Shown in pieces: positions 34,603 through 43,142 of a stretch of DNA of 64,000 nt. The position numbers and the translations under genes are program-made. Below the pieces are notes generated by a model. That model searched no databases and had not been told where the DNA came from. It worked only from the letters and a program-made list of their open reading frames with translations. This stretch comes from a bacterium (GTDB lineage: Bacteria > Acidobacteriota > Thermoanaerobaculia > Multivoradales > J023): positions 25,090 through 89,089 of the forward strand of contig JAAELT010000696.1 of the NCBI GenBank assembly GCA_024226315.1. Reading direction: 5' to 3'. Each line of letters opens with the position of its first letter. The first letter of the stretch is position 1.

Positions 34603-34610
34603 CTGCGGTG

Positions 34611-36245
34611 ATGAGATCGCTGACCACGGTGCTCCTGACCCTCCTTCTCCTGTCGCCGTCGCTCGCCGCCGGGCAGGAACCCGCTCCGGCGCCGGACGCT
34701 CAGCTCCAGACGGCCCTCGAGAAGCTCGCTACGGGCGACTTCGAAGGCGCCATCGCCATTCTCGAGCCGATGCGCGAGAGCGGCGAGGCGCCGGACCAGG
34801 TGCTGGCGACGCTGGGGGCGCTCTATGTCGAGATCGGCCTGCTGCAGGACGCTCTCGACGTGCTCGGCCCGCTCGCCGTGCGCGAGGACGCGAACCCGGC
34901 GGTGCTCTTCAATGCCGGCCGGGCGGCGGTGGAGCTGGGGGAGGACGAGCGCGGCGAAGAGTACCTGCGCCGCTCGGTGCGCGCGCAGCCGGTCTCGCCG
35001 GCCGCCCGCCTGCTGGGTATCCGGCTCGGGGCGCGGGGCCAGCTGGTCGCGTCGTACCAGTTGCTGCGGCCGTGGGCGCTGGCCAACCCGGGCGACGTCG
35101 AGGCGCGGCTCGCCGCCGCGGTGAGCGCTCTGCGGCTCGAGCGCGTGCCCGAGGCCGGCGAGCTGCTCGAAGGGCTGCCGGGCGACAATCCGCGCGTGCG
35201 CCTGTTGCGTGCCGATCACGCCCTCCAGCGCCGCGAACCGGCAGCCGCGCTCGAGCTGCTGGAGCCGATCGCCGACGATCACCCGCCCGAGATGACGGTC
35301 GACGTCACCGTGCTCCTGGCCACCGCCTACCTGGAGCTCGGCCGTTCCGCCGACGCCGTCGCGCGCCTGCGTGAGCGCGGTGGCGACCACCCCAAGCTCG
35401 CCCTCACCCTGGCCCAGGCCCTGTACCAGGGCGGCGACGTCGAGAGCGCGCTCCGGGCCCTGACGCCCTTTGCCGAGCCGCTGATCTCCGCCGAGTCCGC
35501 GAAGCAGGTGCCGCCGGCGATGCAACAGCTGGCGGCCTCTGTGGTGCTCGAGCAGGGTCGCCTGCTGCTGGCGGCCGAGCGCCTGCCGGAAGCGGTGACG
35601 GCGCTCGAGCGGGCGGCCGAGCTCGGACCGTGGAGCGACGAGACCTGGCAAGAGCTGGCGCGCGCCCACGCCCTGGCCGGCGATACCGACAAGGCCCGGG
35701 AGGCGACCGCCAGGCTGCAAGAGATCGCCGCCGCCCGCGAGCGCTCCGAGGTGCCGGGCATGGCCGGGCGCAAACGCCTCGCCGACCCCACCGGACGGCG
35801 GCTGGCCGAGGCCCTCGAATGGCTCGAGCGTGGCGAGGCCGACCAGGCGCTGGCGACCGTTCGGCAGGAGATCGCCCTGGCCGGCGACGACGTCCGGCCA
35901 CGTTTGCTCGAAGTCCGGATCCTGCTGCAGCTGGAACGCCGGGAGGAGGCCCTGGCCAGCGTCGAGGCAGCGCTCGAGCTTTTCCCGGATCACCCCGACG
36001 CGCTGCACTTCCGCGCCGTCGTCCTGCTCAGCCGGGGGAACGCCGAGGCGGCGGAGGCGGATCTGCGCAGGGCGCTCGAGCTGGCCGCCGGGCACGTGCC
36101 GGCGATGAACGATCTGGCCCTGGTTCTCGCCGGTAAAGGCGAGCGGGAAGAGGCGCGCCGATTGCTGGAGAAGGTCCTGGAGCTGGCGCCCGGAGATCCG
36201 CTGGCCACCCAGCGTTTGGCCGCGCTCGAAGCGGACGGTAAATGA
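34611..36245 (+). CDS. Exported TPR protein, first gene of TPR-CRTAC1-TPR operon
   Basis: The protein (about 544 aa; GTG three bases earlier is an alternative start) has a signal peptide (TVLLTLLLLSPSLAAG). Many degenerate TPRs follow along its whole length, with repeated A-LG-LY-E-G and EALE-LP-A units. The C-terminal TPR (about 440-540) closely resembles the TPR ends of the hydrolase fusions (LEKVLELAPGDPLATQRLAAL). There is no catalytic motif, so it is probably a periplasmic scaffold. Its stop overlaps the CRTAC1 start (ATGA). Ala, Leu and Glu dominate its composition. Confidence 0.85.
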   Translation: MRSLTTVLLTLLLLSPSLAAGQEPAPAPDAQLQTALEKLATGDFEGAIAILEPMRESGEAPDQVLATLGALYVEIGLLQDALDVLGPLAVREDANPAVLFNAGRAAVELGEDERGEEYLRRSVRAQPVSPAARLLGIRLGARGQLVASYQLLRPWALANPGDVEARLAAAVSALRLERVPEAGELLEGLPGDNPRVRLLRADHALQRREPAAALELLEPIADDHPPEMTVDVTVLLATAYLELGRSADAVARLRERGGDHPKLALTLAQALYQGGDVESALRALTPFAEPLISAESAKQVPPAMQQLAASVVLEQGRLLLAAERLPEAVTALERAAELGPWSDETWQELARAHALAGDTDKAREATARLQEIAAARERSEVPGMAGRKRLADPTGRRLAEALEWLERGEADQALATVRQEIALAGDDVRPRLLEVRILLQLERREEALASVEAALELFPDHPDALHFRAVVLLSRGNAEAAEADLRRALELAAGHVPAMNDLALVLAGKGEREEARRLLEKVLELAPGDPLATQRLAALEADGK

Positions 36246-38059
36246 ACCGAGCTGCCTCATCGACGAGCGGGGAAATCCCCCCTCGATCCCCCCTTTTTCA
36301 AAGGGGGGAGGTCGGAGGCATCTCGATGGTTCTGCTGCTCGCCTTGGCCGGCGCCGGAGCGGCCTTTGCCGCCGGCCCGATCTTCGTCGAGCGGACGGCC
36401 GAGTCGGGTCTCGACTTCCACCACTTCAACGGCATGTCGGGCCGGTTCTACTTCGCCGAGGTGGTGGGCGCCGGCGGCGGCCTGCTGGACTTCGACGGCG
36501 ACGGCGACCTCGATCTTTACCTGGTCCAGGGCCGCATGTTGGGTCCGGACAGCGATATCCCCAAGGCGCTGATCCCGCCCCGGCATCCACTGCCGCTACG
36601 GGACCGCCTCTACCGCAACGATCTGACCGTCGCGGCCGACGGCTCGCGGACCGTCAAGTGGGTGGACGTCACCGAGTCCAGCGGTATCGACGGCACGGGT
36701 TACGGTATGGGGGTGGCCACCGGCGACTACGACAACGACGGCCGCGTCGACCTCTACGTCACCCAGTTCGACGCCCCAAACCGTCTGTGGCGTAACGAGG
36801 GTGGCGGCACCTTCAGCGACGCGACGAGCGCCGCGGGTGTCGGCGAGGAGCGCTGGAGCGTGCCGGCGGTGTTCTTCGACTTCGACCGCGACGGCTGGCT
36901 CGACCTCTACGTCGGCAACTACATGGACTACACGCTGGCCCGCAACAAGGCCTGCATCGGCGAGAGTGGGCTGCGCGACTACTGCGGCCCCCAGAGTTAC
37001 AAGCCGCTGCCGGACCGGCTGTTTCGCAACCGCCGCGATGGAACCTTCGAGGACGTTTCCGAGAAGTCGGGCATCACCGCCGACTTCGGCGCCACCCTGG
37101 GAGTGACCGCCGCCGACTTCGACGGTGACGGCTGGCTCGATGTCTACGTCGCCAACGACCAGACCGCCAACCAGCTGTGGCTCAACCAGAGAGACGGAAC
37201 CTTTGCCAACGATGCCCTGCTGCTGGGCTGCGCGCTCAACCGCGACGGCCAGGCGGAGGCCTCGATGGGGGTCGACGCCGCCGACGTCGACGGCGATGGC
37301 GACCTGGATCTGTTCATGACCCACCTGACCCGGGAGTCCAACACCCTCTACCTCAACGACGGCAGCGGCCTGTTCCGCGACCTGTCGACCGGCAGCGGCC
37401 TGGGCAACCCGAGCTGGGGCTACACCGGCTTCGGCACCGCCTTCTTCGACTACGACAATGACGGCTGGCTCGACCTCTACGTGGCCAACGGCTCGGTCTA
37501 CATCATCTTCGAGCTGGCACGAGAAAAAGACCCCTACCCGCTGCACCAGACCAACCAGCTGTACCGCAATCTGGGGCTCGGCGAGAACGGCCGGGTCACC
37601 TTCGCCGAAACGACCAGCGAAGGGGGTGAGGTCTTCGAGCACTCGGGGGTCAGCCGAGGAGCCCTTTTCGGTGATCTGGACAACGACGGCGACACCGACG
37701 TCGTGGTCACCAACAGCAGCGGTCCGGCGCGGGTCTTGATCAACCAGGTGGGGAATCGAGCCCACTGGCTGGGTCTGCGGTTGGTTACCGGCGAGCCGCG
37801 CCGCGACGCGTTGGGAGCGCGGATCGCGGTCCATCGACCGGGCCGGCCGCCGCTGTGGCGGCGAGCGCGTGCCGACGGCAGCTTTGCCTCGGCCAACGAC
37901 CCCCGCGTGCTGATCGGCCTGGGCGAGGGCGAGGCGGTTTCCAGGCTCGAAGTGCACTGGCCGGACGGGACGGTGGAGGAGTGGGACGAGATCAATGCCG
38001 GCGCCTACCTCACATTGGCGCGGGGAACGGGCCAGGCGGTGGAGCCGAGGCAGCAGTGA
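36242..38059 (+). CDS. CRTAC1-family exported protein (FG-GAP repeats + ASPIC/UnbV), paralogue 2
   Basis: The protein is up to 605 aa, with a signal peptide (VLLLALAGAGAAFAAG) and about seven FG-GAP blades with DxDGDGDLD loops. Cys-containing loops such as ACIGESGLRDYCGP are shared with the first paralogue (NIPCGDQSRRLRGYCGP). It ends in an ASPIC/UnbV domain (about 510-595). ATG 36242 overlaps the TPR stop, but the next 24 codons are mostly a dispersed palindromic repeat (EIPPRSPLFQRGEVGG). ATG 36326 follows a GGAGG generated at the repeat edge and directly precedes the signal core, so it may be the functional start. Its stop overlaps the next TPR gene. Confidence 0.88.
   Translation: MNRAASSTSGEIPPRSPLFQRGEVGGISMVLLLALAGAGAAFAAGPIFVERTAESGLDFHHFNGMSGRFYFAEVVGAGGGLLDFDGDGDLDLYLVQGRMLGPDSDIPKALIPPRHPLPLRDRLYRNDLTVAADGSRTVKWVDVTESSGIDGTGYGMGVATGDYDNDGRVDLYVTQFDAPNRLWRNEGGGTFSDATSAAGVGEERWSVPAVFFDFDRDGWLDLYVGNYMDYTLARNKACIGESGLRDYCGPQSYKPLPDRLFRNRRDGTFEDVSEKSGITADFGATLGVTAADFDGDGWLDVYVANDQTANQLWLNQRDGTFANDALLLGCALNRDGQAEASMGVDAADVDGDGDLDLFMTHLTRESNTLYLNDGSGLFRDLSTGSGLGNPSWGYTGFGTAFFDYDNDGWLDLYVANGSVYIIFELAREKDPYPLHQTNQLYRNLGLGENGRVTFAETTSEGGEVFEHSGVSRGALFGDLDNDGDTDVVVTNSSGPARVLINQVGNRAHWLGLRLVTGEPRRDALGARIAVHRPGRPPLWRRARADGSFASANDPRVLIGLGEGEAVSRLEVHWPDGTVEEWDEINAGAYLTLARGTGQAVEPRQQ
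36274..36313. repeat. C/G-rich palindromic repeat element (copy 2), at start of the CRTAC1 gene
   Basis: AATCCCCCCTCGATCCCCCC is followed by TTTTTCAAAGGGGGGAGGTC. Apart from small indels it matches the reverse complement of copy 1 at 25749-25785. It is read in sense as IPPRSPLFQRGEVGG and its right edge gives the GGAGG that precedes ATG 36326. Confidence 0.85.
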
Positions 38060-39936
38060 GACGCTGGCCATCCGTGGTCCTCGCCCTCGTGGCTTCGGTG
38101 GCCGCGGCGGAGTCTCCCGAGCTGCTGCCGGTCCCGGAGCCCTCGCTGGTCGGCATGGAAGCCGCGGTGCGGGCTCAGCTGAGCGAAGGGCTCGCGGATC
38201 TCCGCTCTTTTCGCGACCAGCCCGGCGGCGACCGGGCCGAGCTCGCAGAGGCCTTCGGCGGCATGGGCCAGATCTACCTGGCCTACGATCTGACGGCACC
38301 GGCCGAGGCCTGCCTGCGCAACGCCCACGCGCTTCAGCCCGCCGATTTCCGCTGGCCCTACCTGCTCGGCGCCCTGCATCAGAACGAGCGCCGGCTGGAC
38401 GAAGCGTTCGCCGGCTTCGAAGCGGCCCTGGAGCTGGAGCCCCGCGACCTGGCGGCGCTGGTGCGGACCGGCAACGTGCTGCTGGCGCGCGACGAGCCCG
38501 AGGCGGCGCGGCCTTACTTCGAGCGTGCTGTAGCGCTCGGCGCTCCGCGGGCAGCGGCTCTGGCCGGCCTGGCGAAAGTCGCCGCGGCGGCGGGAGAGCA
38601 CGAGACCGCGGTCCAGCATTTCGAGGCGGCGCTCGAAGAGCAGCCGGAGGCGAGCGCTCTCCACTACCCGCTAGCGATCTCGCTGCGTGAGCTGGGGAGG
38701 ATCGACGACGCACGGGCTCGTCTGGCCCTGCGGGGAGACGTCAGACCGCAGTTTCCCGATCCGGTGGCCGCGAACCTGCTGCAACTGGCCACCGGTGCCG
38801 GCGTCCACCTGATGTACGGCAACCGGGCGCTGCGCCAGGGCAACGTCGAGGCGGCTGCCGAGAGATTCCGCAAGGCGGTCGCCGCCAATCCGCGCAGCGC
38901 GCCGGCGCAGCAAGCGCTCGGTTCCGCTCTGTATCAGCTAGGCGACGCCGACGGTGCCATCCGGCACTTTTCCGCGTCCCTGGCGCTCGATCCCGAGAAC
39001 CCGGCGTTGCACTACAACCTGGCGACGATCCTGGTGGAGCGCGAGCAGGACGACCAGGCCGTGCGGCACTTTCAGGCCGCCTTGAGCCAGGCGCCGGATT
39101 ACCACAACGCGCGTTACAACCTGGCGACGGCGCTCGCTCGCATGGGTCGTTCCAAAGAGGCCGAAGGGCACTACCGCACCCTGCTCGAGACCGACCCCAC
39201 CGACGTCGGTAGCCGTTTCTATCTCGCCCAGACCTTGCGCCAGCTTGGTCGCACCGAGGAGGCAGCCGAGCTGCTCTCGGCCCTGGTCGACGAGGAACCT
39301 GGCCGGGTGCGCGCGCGCCTGCTCCTCGCCGCCGTGTCGATGAGCTCCGGCGACACCGAGCGTGCCGCGGCCCAGTACCGGGCGGTCGTCGACCTGCCGT
39401 CGGCGGAGCCCGCCCAGCGCGCTCGGGCCCGGCGCGAGCTCGCCGGCCTGGCGGCGCGGTCGGGGAGTTGGGCGGAGGCGGCCGCCGGCTACGGCGAGCT
39501 GATCGCGCTCGATCCGCGTGACGAGCAAGCCCGCTTCGGCCAGGCCATGGCGCTGATGCTGGCCGAGAGCTACGGCGACGCTCGGCACCGACTGCAAGAG
39601 GGGCTCGAGGCGCTGCCCGAGAGCGCCAGCCTGGCCCACGCCCTGGCGCGTCTGCTGGCTACCTGCCCGGACGCGGCCATCCGCGACGGTGATCGGGCGC
39701 TGCAGATCTCGCTCTCCCTTTTCCGGGCACTCGAGAATCCGCTCTTTGCCGAGACCGCCGCCATGTCTCTGGCCGAGCTCGGCCGATACGAGGAAGCTCT
39801 CACCTGGCAGCGCCGGTTGATCAGCGAGGCCGAGAGGGCCGGCGGCGCCGCGATCCTGCCGAGGCTTCGGGAGCGCCTCGCCCTCTACGAGCGGGGCGAG
39901 CCGTGTCGCGCGCCGTGGTTGGAGGAGTGGCGATAA
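38056..39936 (+). CDS. Exported TPR protein, third gene of the operon
   Basis: The 626-aa protein starts at GTG 38056, which overlaps the CRTAC1 stop (GTGA) with GAGG 5 nt upstream. A signal peptide (VVLALVASVAAAES) precedes about 15 TPRs. The middle ones are close to consensus (HYNLATILVEREQDDQAVRH, RYNLATALARMGRSKEAEGH), and the last section is more diverged (YEEALTWQRRLI). No enzymatic motif is visible. Likely a periplasmic protein-protein scaffold working with the CRTAC1 and TPR proteins encoded just upstream. Confidence 0.87.
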   Translation: MRRWPSVVLALVASVAAAESPELLPVPEPSLVGMEAAVRAQLSEGLADLRSFRDQPGGDRAELAEAFGGMGQIYLAYDLTAPAEACLRNAHALQPADFRWPYLLGALHQNERRLDEAFAGFEAALELEPRDLAALVRTGNVLLARDEPEAARPYFERAVALGAPRAAALAGLAKVAAAAGEHETAVQHFEAALEEQPEASALHYPLAISLRELGRIDDARARLALRGDVRPQFPDPVAANLLQLATGAGVHLMYGNRALRQGNVEAAAERFRKAVAANPRSAPAQQALGSALYQLGDADGAIRHFSASLALDPENPALHYNLATILVEREQDDQAVRHFQAALSQAPDYHNARYNLATALARMGRSKEAEGHYRTLLETDPTDVGSRFYLAQTLRQLGRTEEAAELLSALVDEEPGRVRARLLLAAVSMSSGDTERAAAQYRAVVDLPSAEPAQRARARRELAGLAARSGSWAEAAAGYGELIALDPRDEQARFGQAMALMLAESYGDARHRLQEGLEALPESASLAHALARLLATCPDAAIRDGDRALQISLSLFRALENPLFAETAAMSLAELGRYEEALTWQRRLISEAERAGGAAILPRLRERLALYERGEPCRAPWLEEWR

Positions 39937-39948
39937 CCAAATATTTGA

Positions 39949-39976
39949 CTGTTGATCCAGCAATTTGGATCAACAG
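39949..39976. repeat. 10-bp inverted repeat downstream of the TPR operon
   Basis: CTGTTGATCC-agcaattt-GGATCAACAG starts 12 nt after the TPR stop. It is AT-richer than its surroundings. With no T-run it is not a canonical terminator; it may be an attenuating hairpin or an operator for the TonB-receptor gene 194 nt further on. Confidence 0.6.
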
Positions 39977-40169
39977 GGAAGCATGGTGGCTGCCATAGGG
40001 CCTCTCGTCCCGGAATTCGTGGCCCTTGTCCCTGGTCGCGGTGTCAAGAGATGGTAGAGTGCCATGGCATCTTAGTTGCAGTCCAGGCGGAGGTAATCTC
40101 ACGCTGCAAGACGGCTGGAAATCCTGACGACTGCCGCCCGGATCCGCCGATAACGAACAAGGGGGACCC

Positions 40170-43067
40170 ATGAACGACCCGAAGCTTCGTCCATCCACTC
40201 TCCTGCTGGTCGGCCTCATGCTGATGCTGACGGCCGGAGCGGCCCTCGGCCAGCTCCAGACCGGCAACCTCTACGGAAAGGTCACCGATACCCAGGGCGA
40301 AGCTCTGCCCGGCGTCACGGTGACCCTGACTGGCCCTCAGGCCACGCAGGTCCAGGTGACCAACGCCGAGGGACAGTTCCGGTTCCTCAGCCTCGGCCCC
40401 GGCAAGTACCAGATGACCGCTGAGCTCGAGGGCTTCTCGACCGTCGAGTATCCGAACGTCACCATCGCGGTGGGCCGCAATACGACGATCGAGGTCCAGC
40501 TCTCGGCGGCGGTCGAGGAGACCATCACGGTGACCTCCGAGGCGCCGCTGCTCGACGAGCGCAACTTCACCCGCGGCACCAACATCGATTCCTCCGAGCT
40601 CGATCAGATCCCCACCGCGCGCGATCCCTGGTCGCTGCTCGCCCAGGCGCCGGCGGTGGTCATCGACCGCATCAACGTTGGCGGTAACGAGAGCGGCCAG
40701 CAGTCGAACTTCCTGGGCGCCGGCTCCCAGGGCATCGACAACACCTTCTCGGTCGACGGCGTGATCCTCACCGACATGGCCGCCACCGGCGCGTCACTCT
40801 CCTACTACGACTTCGGCGCCTTCGAAGAGGTGCAGTTCACCATCGGCAGCTCCGACGTGTCGATCGCCACCTCCGGCGTGACCGTCAACCAGGTCACCAA
40901 GCGCGGTGGCAACCAGTGGGCCGCTTCGGGACGCTACCTGCGCACCGACGGCGACCTGCAGGAGAGTGCCAACACCCTGCCCAGCGGCGACAAAGGGAAC
41001 GAGATCGACGTCGTCGAGGAGTTCGGCGCCGAGATCGGCGGGCCGCTTTGGAAAGATCATCTTTGGTTCTGGGCCGGCTATGGCGAGAGCGACATCGGCA
41101 ATATCGTGATCGGTGGCCAGCTCGACCGCACCATGCTCGAGGACTTCAATACCAAGCTCAACTTCCAGGGTACTCAGTCCAACTCCGGCGTCTTGCACTT
41201 CTGGACCAACGACAAGCTCAAGAGCGGCCGCGGCGCGGGGCCCAACCGGTCGCCCGAGACCACCCACAACCAGATCACTCCGGCCGACATCTGGAAGTTC
41301 GAGGACACCCACATCTTCGGCTCCAACTTCTTCGTCACCGGCCTGTGGTCGAACAACGACGGCGTGTTCAACGCCGCGCCGCAGGGGGGGCGCGACGCCG
41401 ACGTCTTCTGGGATGCCGGTGGCGTGCTGCACGGCAGCTACTGGGACTTCGCCCAGAACGGCGTCATTGACCAGTGGCGGGTCGACGCCAGCTATTTCTT
41501 CAACACCGGCGGCGCCTCCCACGAGCTGAAGTTCGGCGGCGGCTTCCGCGAGCAGGAGAATCTGTCGAGCACGGTGTGGCCGGGCAACAAGATGGTCTAC
41601 TCCTGTGAGTTCTTCGGCTGTGACGACCAGTCGGGCGAGACCGCGTTCGTCCAGTTTTGGCGCAACAAGTCTCTGTCGACCTCGTCGACCTACGAGTCGG
41701 CCTGGGTCCAGGACACGGTCACCACCGATCGCTGGACGTTCAACTTCGGCCTGCGCTACGACGTGCAGGACGTCGAGAGCCTGGCGTCCACCTCGCTCGC
41801 CAACCCGGACTTCTCCGACCTTCTGCCGGAGCTGACCTTCGGAGGCAACGACGCCGGCGGCTTCGAGTGGGAGACGATCGTGCCGCGAGTCGGCGTCACC
41901 TACGCTCTGGGCGAAGAGCGCCGCACCTTGTTGCGCGGCAGCTTCTCGCAGTACGCGGAGCAGTTGGGGCACTCCCAGGCACAGCGTACCAACCCGGTGG
42001 GTTACGCCTACGCCGCGTTCTACTTCACTGACGCCAACCGCAACCTGGTGCTCGACGCCGACGAGACCGGATCGCTCGACTACTACTACTACTACAACTT
42101 CAGTGCCGACGATCCCCTGGCGCTGTCGACGCCGAACGTTACCGACCCGAACCTCGATCCGACCATGACCGACGAGCTCACCTTCGGCGTCGAGCATGGC
42201 TTCACACCGAATTTCTCGGGCGGGGTGACGGTGACCTATCGCAACATCACCGACATTCCCGAGACCCGGATCCTGGTCGACGACGGGTCGGGCGTGCGCC
42301 AGGTGGTGTTGAGCGATTGGGTGCAGGATGATTTCGTTTGCCCGGATGGCTGTCAGCTTCCCGACGGCAGCACGGTCACCAACGTGCCGGTCTGGAACCT
42401 GCGTGACGGCGTCTCTTCCACCGGCGGTCGTATCATGACCAACGGGGACAAGGAGCAAGACTACCTGGGGGTTACCTTCAACGCCACCAAGCGGCTGTCG
42501 AATCGTTGGCGGCTGGCGGGTCATTTCACCTGGAGCGATTGGGACGTGAAAGTCGGACCCGACTTCGTGCTGCACGACAACCCGACCGACACCCTGGTCG
42601 ATTTCACCAACGATCTGGCGCTGCAAGACGGCAACGAACCTTTTGCCGAGCGATCGGCCGGATCCGGCGACAAGGGCGACATCTGGGCCGGCAGCAGCTG
42701 GACCTTCAACATCAACACCCTCTACCAGGTGGCGGCGGACAAGAAATGGGGCTTCAACGTCGGCGCCAGCCTCACGGGTCGCGAAGGGTTCGTGTCGCCG
42801 CCGTATGCGTCGAACGCCTTGCGCGTGCAATTGGCCGATTTCGATCGTTTCCGCAACGACGACGTCATCAGCCTCGACGCGCGGATCGAGAAGGACTTCG
42901 AGTTCAAGGACTTCGGATTCACGCTCGGGATCGACGGCTTCAACCTGTCGAACGAGGACTACGTGTTGCAACGCCAGCGTAATCTGTTTTCTGACGATGC
43001 CAACCAGGTCCGCGAACTCTTGAGCCCGCGGGTCTTCCGCCTCGGCGTCAAGCTGCACTTCCGCTAG
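40170..43067 (+). CDS. TonB-dependent outer-membrane receptor with carboxypeptidase-like N-terminal domain
   Basis: The 965-aa protein has a signal peptide (LLVGLMLMLTAGAALG) and a carboxypeptidase regulatory-like beta-sandwich (about 31-115: GKVTDTQGEALPGVTVTLTG). A plug domain (about 120-245, including NTFSVDGV) leads to a large beta-barrel ending in the outer-membrane Phe/Arg signature FRLGVKLHFR. This is the acidobacterial Oar-like receptor type, for TonB-driven uptake of large or complex substrates. The ATG follows AAGGGGG. It stands alone between the TPR operon and three hydrolase-TPR genes and has its own terminator, so it is the likely importer of this locus. Confidence 0.92.
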   Translation: MNDPKLRPSTLLLVGLMLMLTAGAALGQLQTGNLYGKVTDTQGEALPGVTVTLTGPQATQVQVTNAEGQFRFLSLGPGKYQMTAELEGFSTVEYPNVTIAVGRNTTIEVQLSAAVEETITVTSEAPLLDERNFTRGTNIDSSELDQIPTARDPWSLLAQAPAVVIDRINVGGNESGQQSNFLGAGSQGIDNTFSVDGVILTDMAATGASLSYYDFGAFEEVQFTIGSSDVSIATSGVTVNQVTKRGGNQWAASGRYLRTDGDLQESANTLPSGDKGNEIDVVEEFGAEIGGPLWKDHLWFWAGYGESDIGNIVIGGQLDRTMLEDFNTKLNFQGTQSNSGVLHFWTNDKLKSGRGAGPNRSPETTHNQITPADIWKFEDTHIFGSNFFVTGLWSNNDGVFNAAPQGGRDADVFWDAGGVLHGSYWDFAQNGVIDQWRVDASYFFNTGGASHELKFGGGFREQENLSSTVWPGNKMVYSCEFFGCDDQSGETAFVQFWRNKSLSTSSTYESAWVQDTVTTDRWTFNFGLRYDVQDVESLASTSLANPDFSDLLPELTFGGNDAGGFEWETIVPRVGVTYALGEERRTLLRGSFSQYAEQLGHSQAQRTNPVGYAYAAFYFTDANRNLVLDADETGSLDYYYYYNFSADDPLALSTPNVTDPNLDPTMTDELTFGVEHGFTPNFSGGVTVTYRNITDIPETRILVDDGSGVRQVVLSDWVQDDFVCPDGCQLPDGSTVTNVPVWNLRDGVSSTGGRIMTNGDKEQDYLGVTFNATKRLSNRWRLAGHFTWSDWDVKVGPDFVLHDNPTDTLVDFTNDLALQDGNEPFAERSAGSGDKGDIWAGSSWTFNINTLYQVAADKKWGFNVGASLTGREGFVSPPYASNALRVQLADFDRFRNDDVISLDARIEKDFEFKDFGFTLGIDGFNLSNEDYVLQRQRNLFSDDANQVRELLSPRVFRLGVKLHFR

Positions 43068-43091
43068 TCTGAAGTCGAGTCAGACTGCCAG

Positions 43092-43121
43092 AACGCCGGG
43101 AGCTCTGCTCCCGGCGTTTTT
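43092..43121 (+). terminator. Rho-independent terminator of the TonB receptor gene
   Basis: AACGCCGGGAGC-tct-GCTCCCGGCGTT forms a perfect 12-bp stem with a 3-nt loop, followed by a five-T run. It starts 24 nt after the receptor stop and ends just before the next promoter box. Confidence 0.92.
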
Positions 43122-43129
43122 GATTGGGG

Positions 43130-43135
43130 TAGAGT
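43130..43135 (+). promoter_or_regulatory. Candidate -10 box (TAGAGT) for the three-hydrolase operon
   Basis: TAGAGT ends 7 nt before ATG 43143 and 9 nt after the terminator T-run. Because the terminator stops upstream transcription, a promoter must lie here; the spacing predicts leaderless mRNA. Confidence 0.55.
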
Positions 43136-43142
43136 CCGCGAG

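Larger units (their letters stand above)
34292..34610. other. Divergent intergenic region with two promoters
   Basis: About 319 nt separate the divergent hydrolase-TPR and TPR genes. Short overlapping open frames occur on both strands but none has a ribosome site or recognisable domain. It carries a TAGACT box near each end (34302-34307 minus, 34597-34602 plus), consistent with two outward promoters and shared regulation of the two operons. Confidence 0.6.

Noticed and set aside
40794..43058. 754-codon minus-strand frame opposite the TonB receptor
   Set aside because: An antisense artefact of codon bias; the plus-strand product has signal peptide, plug, barrel and an upstream ribosome site.
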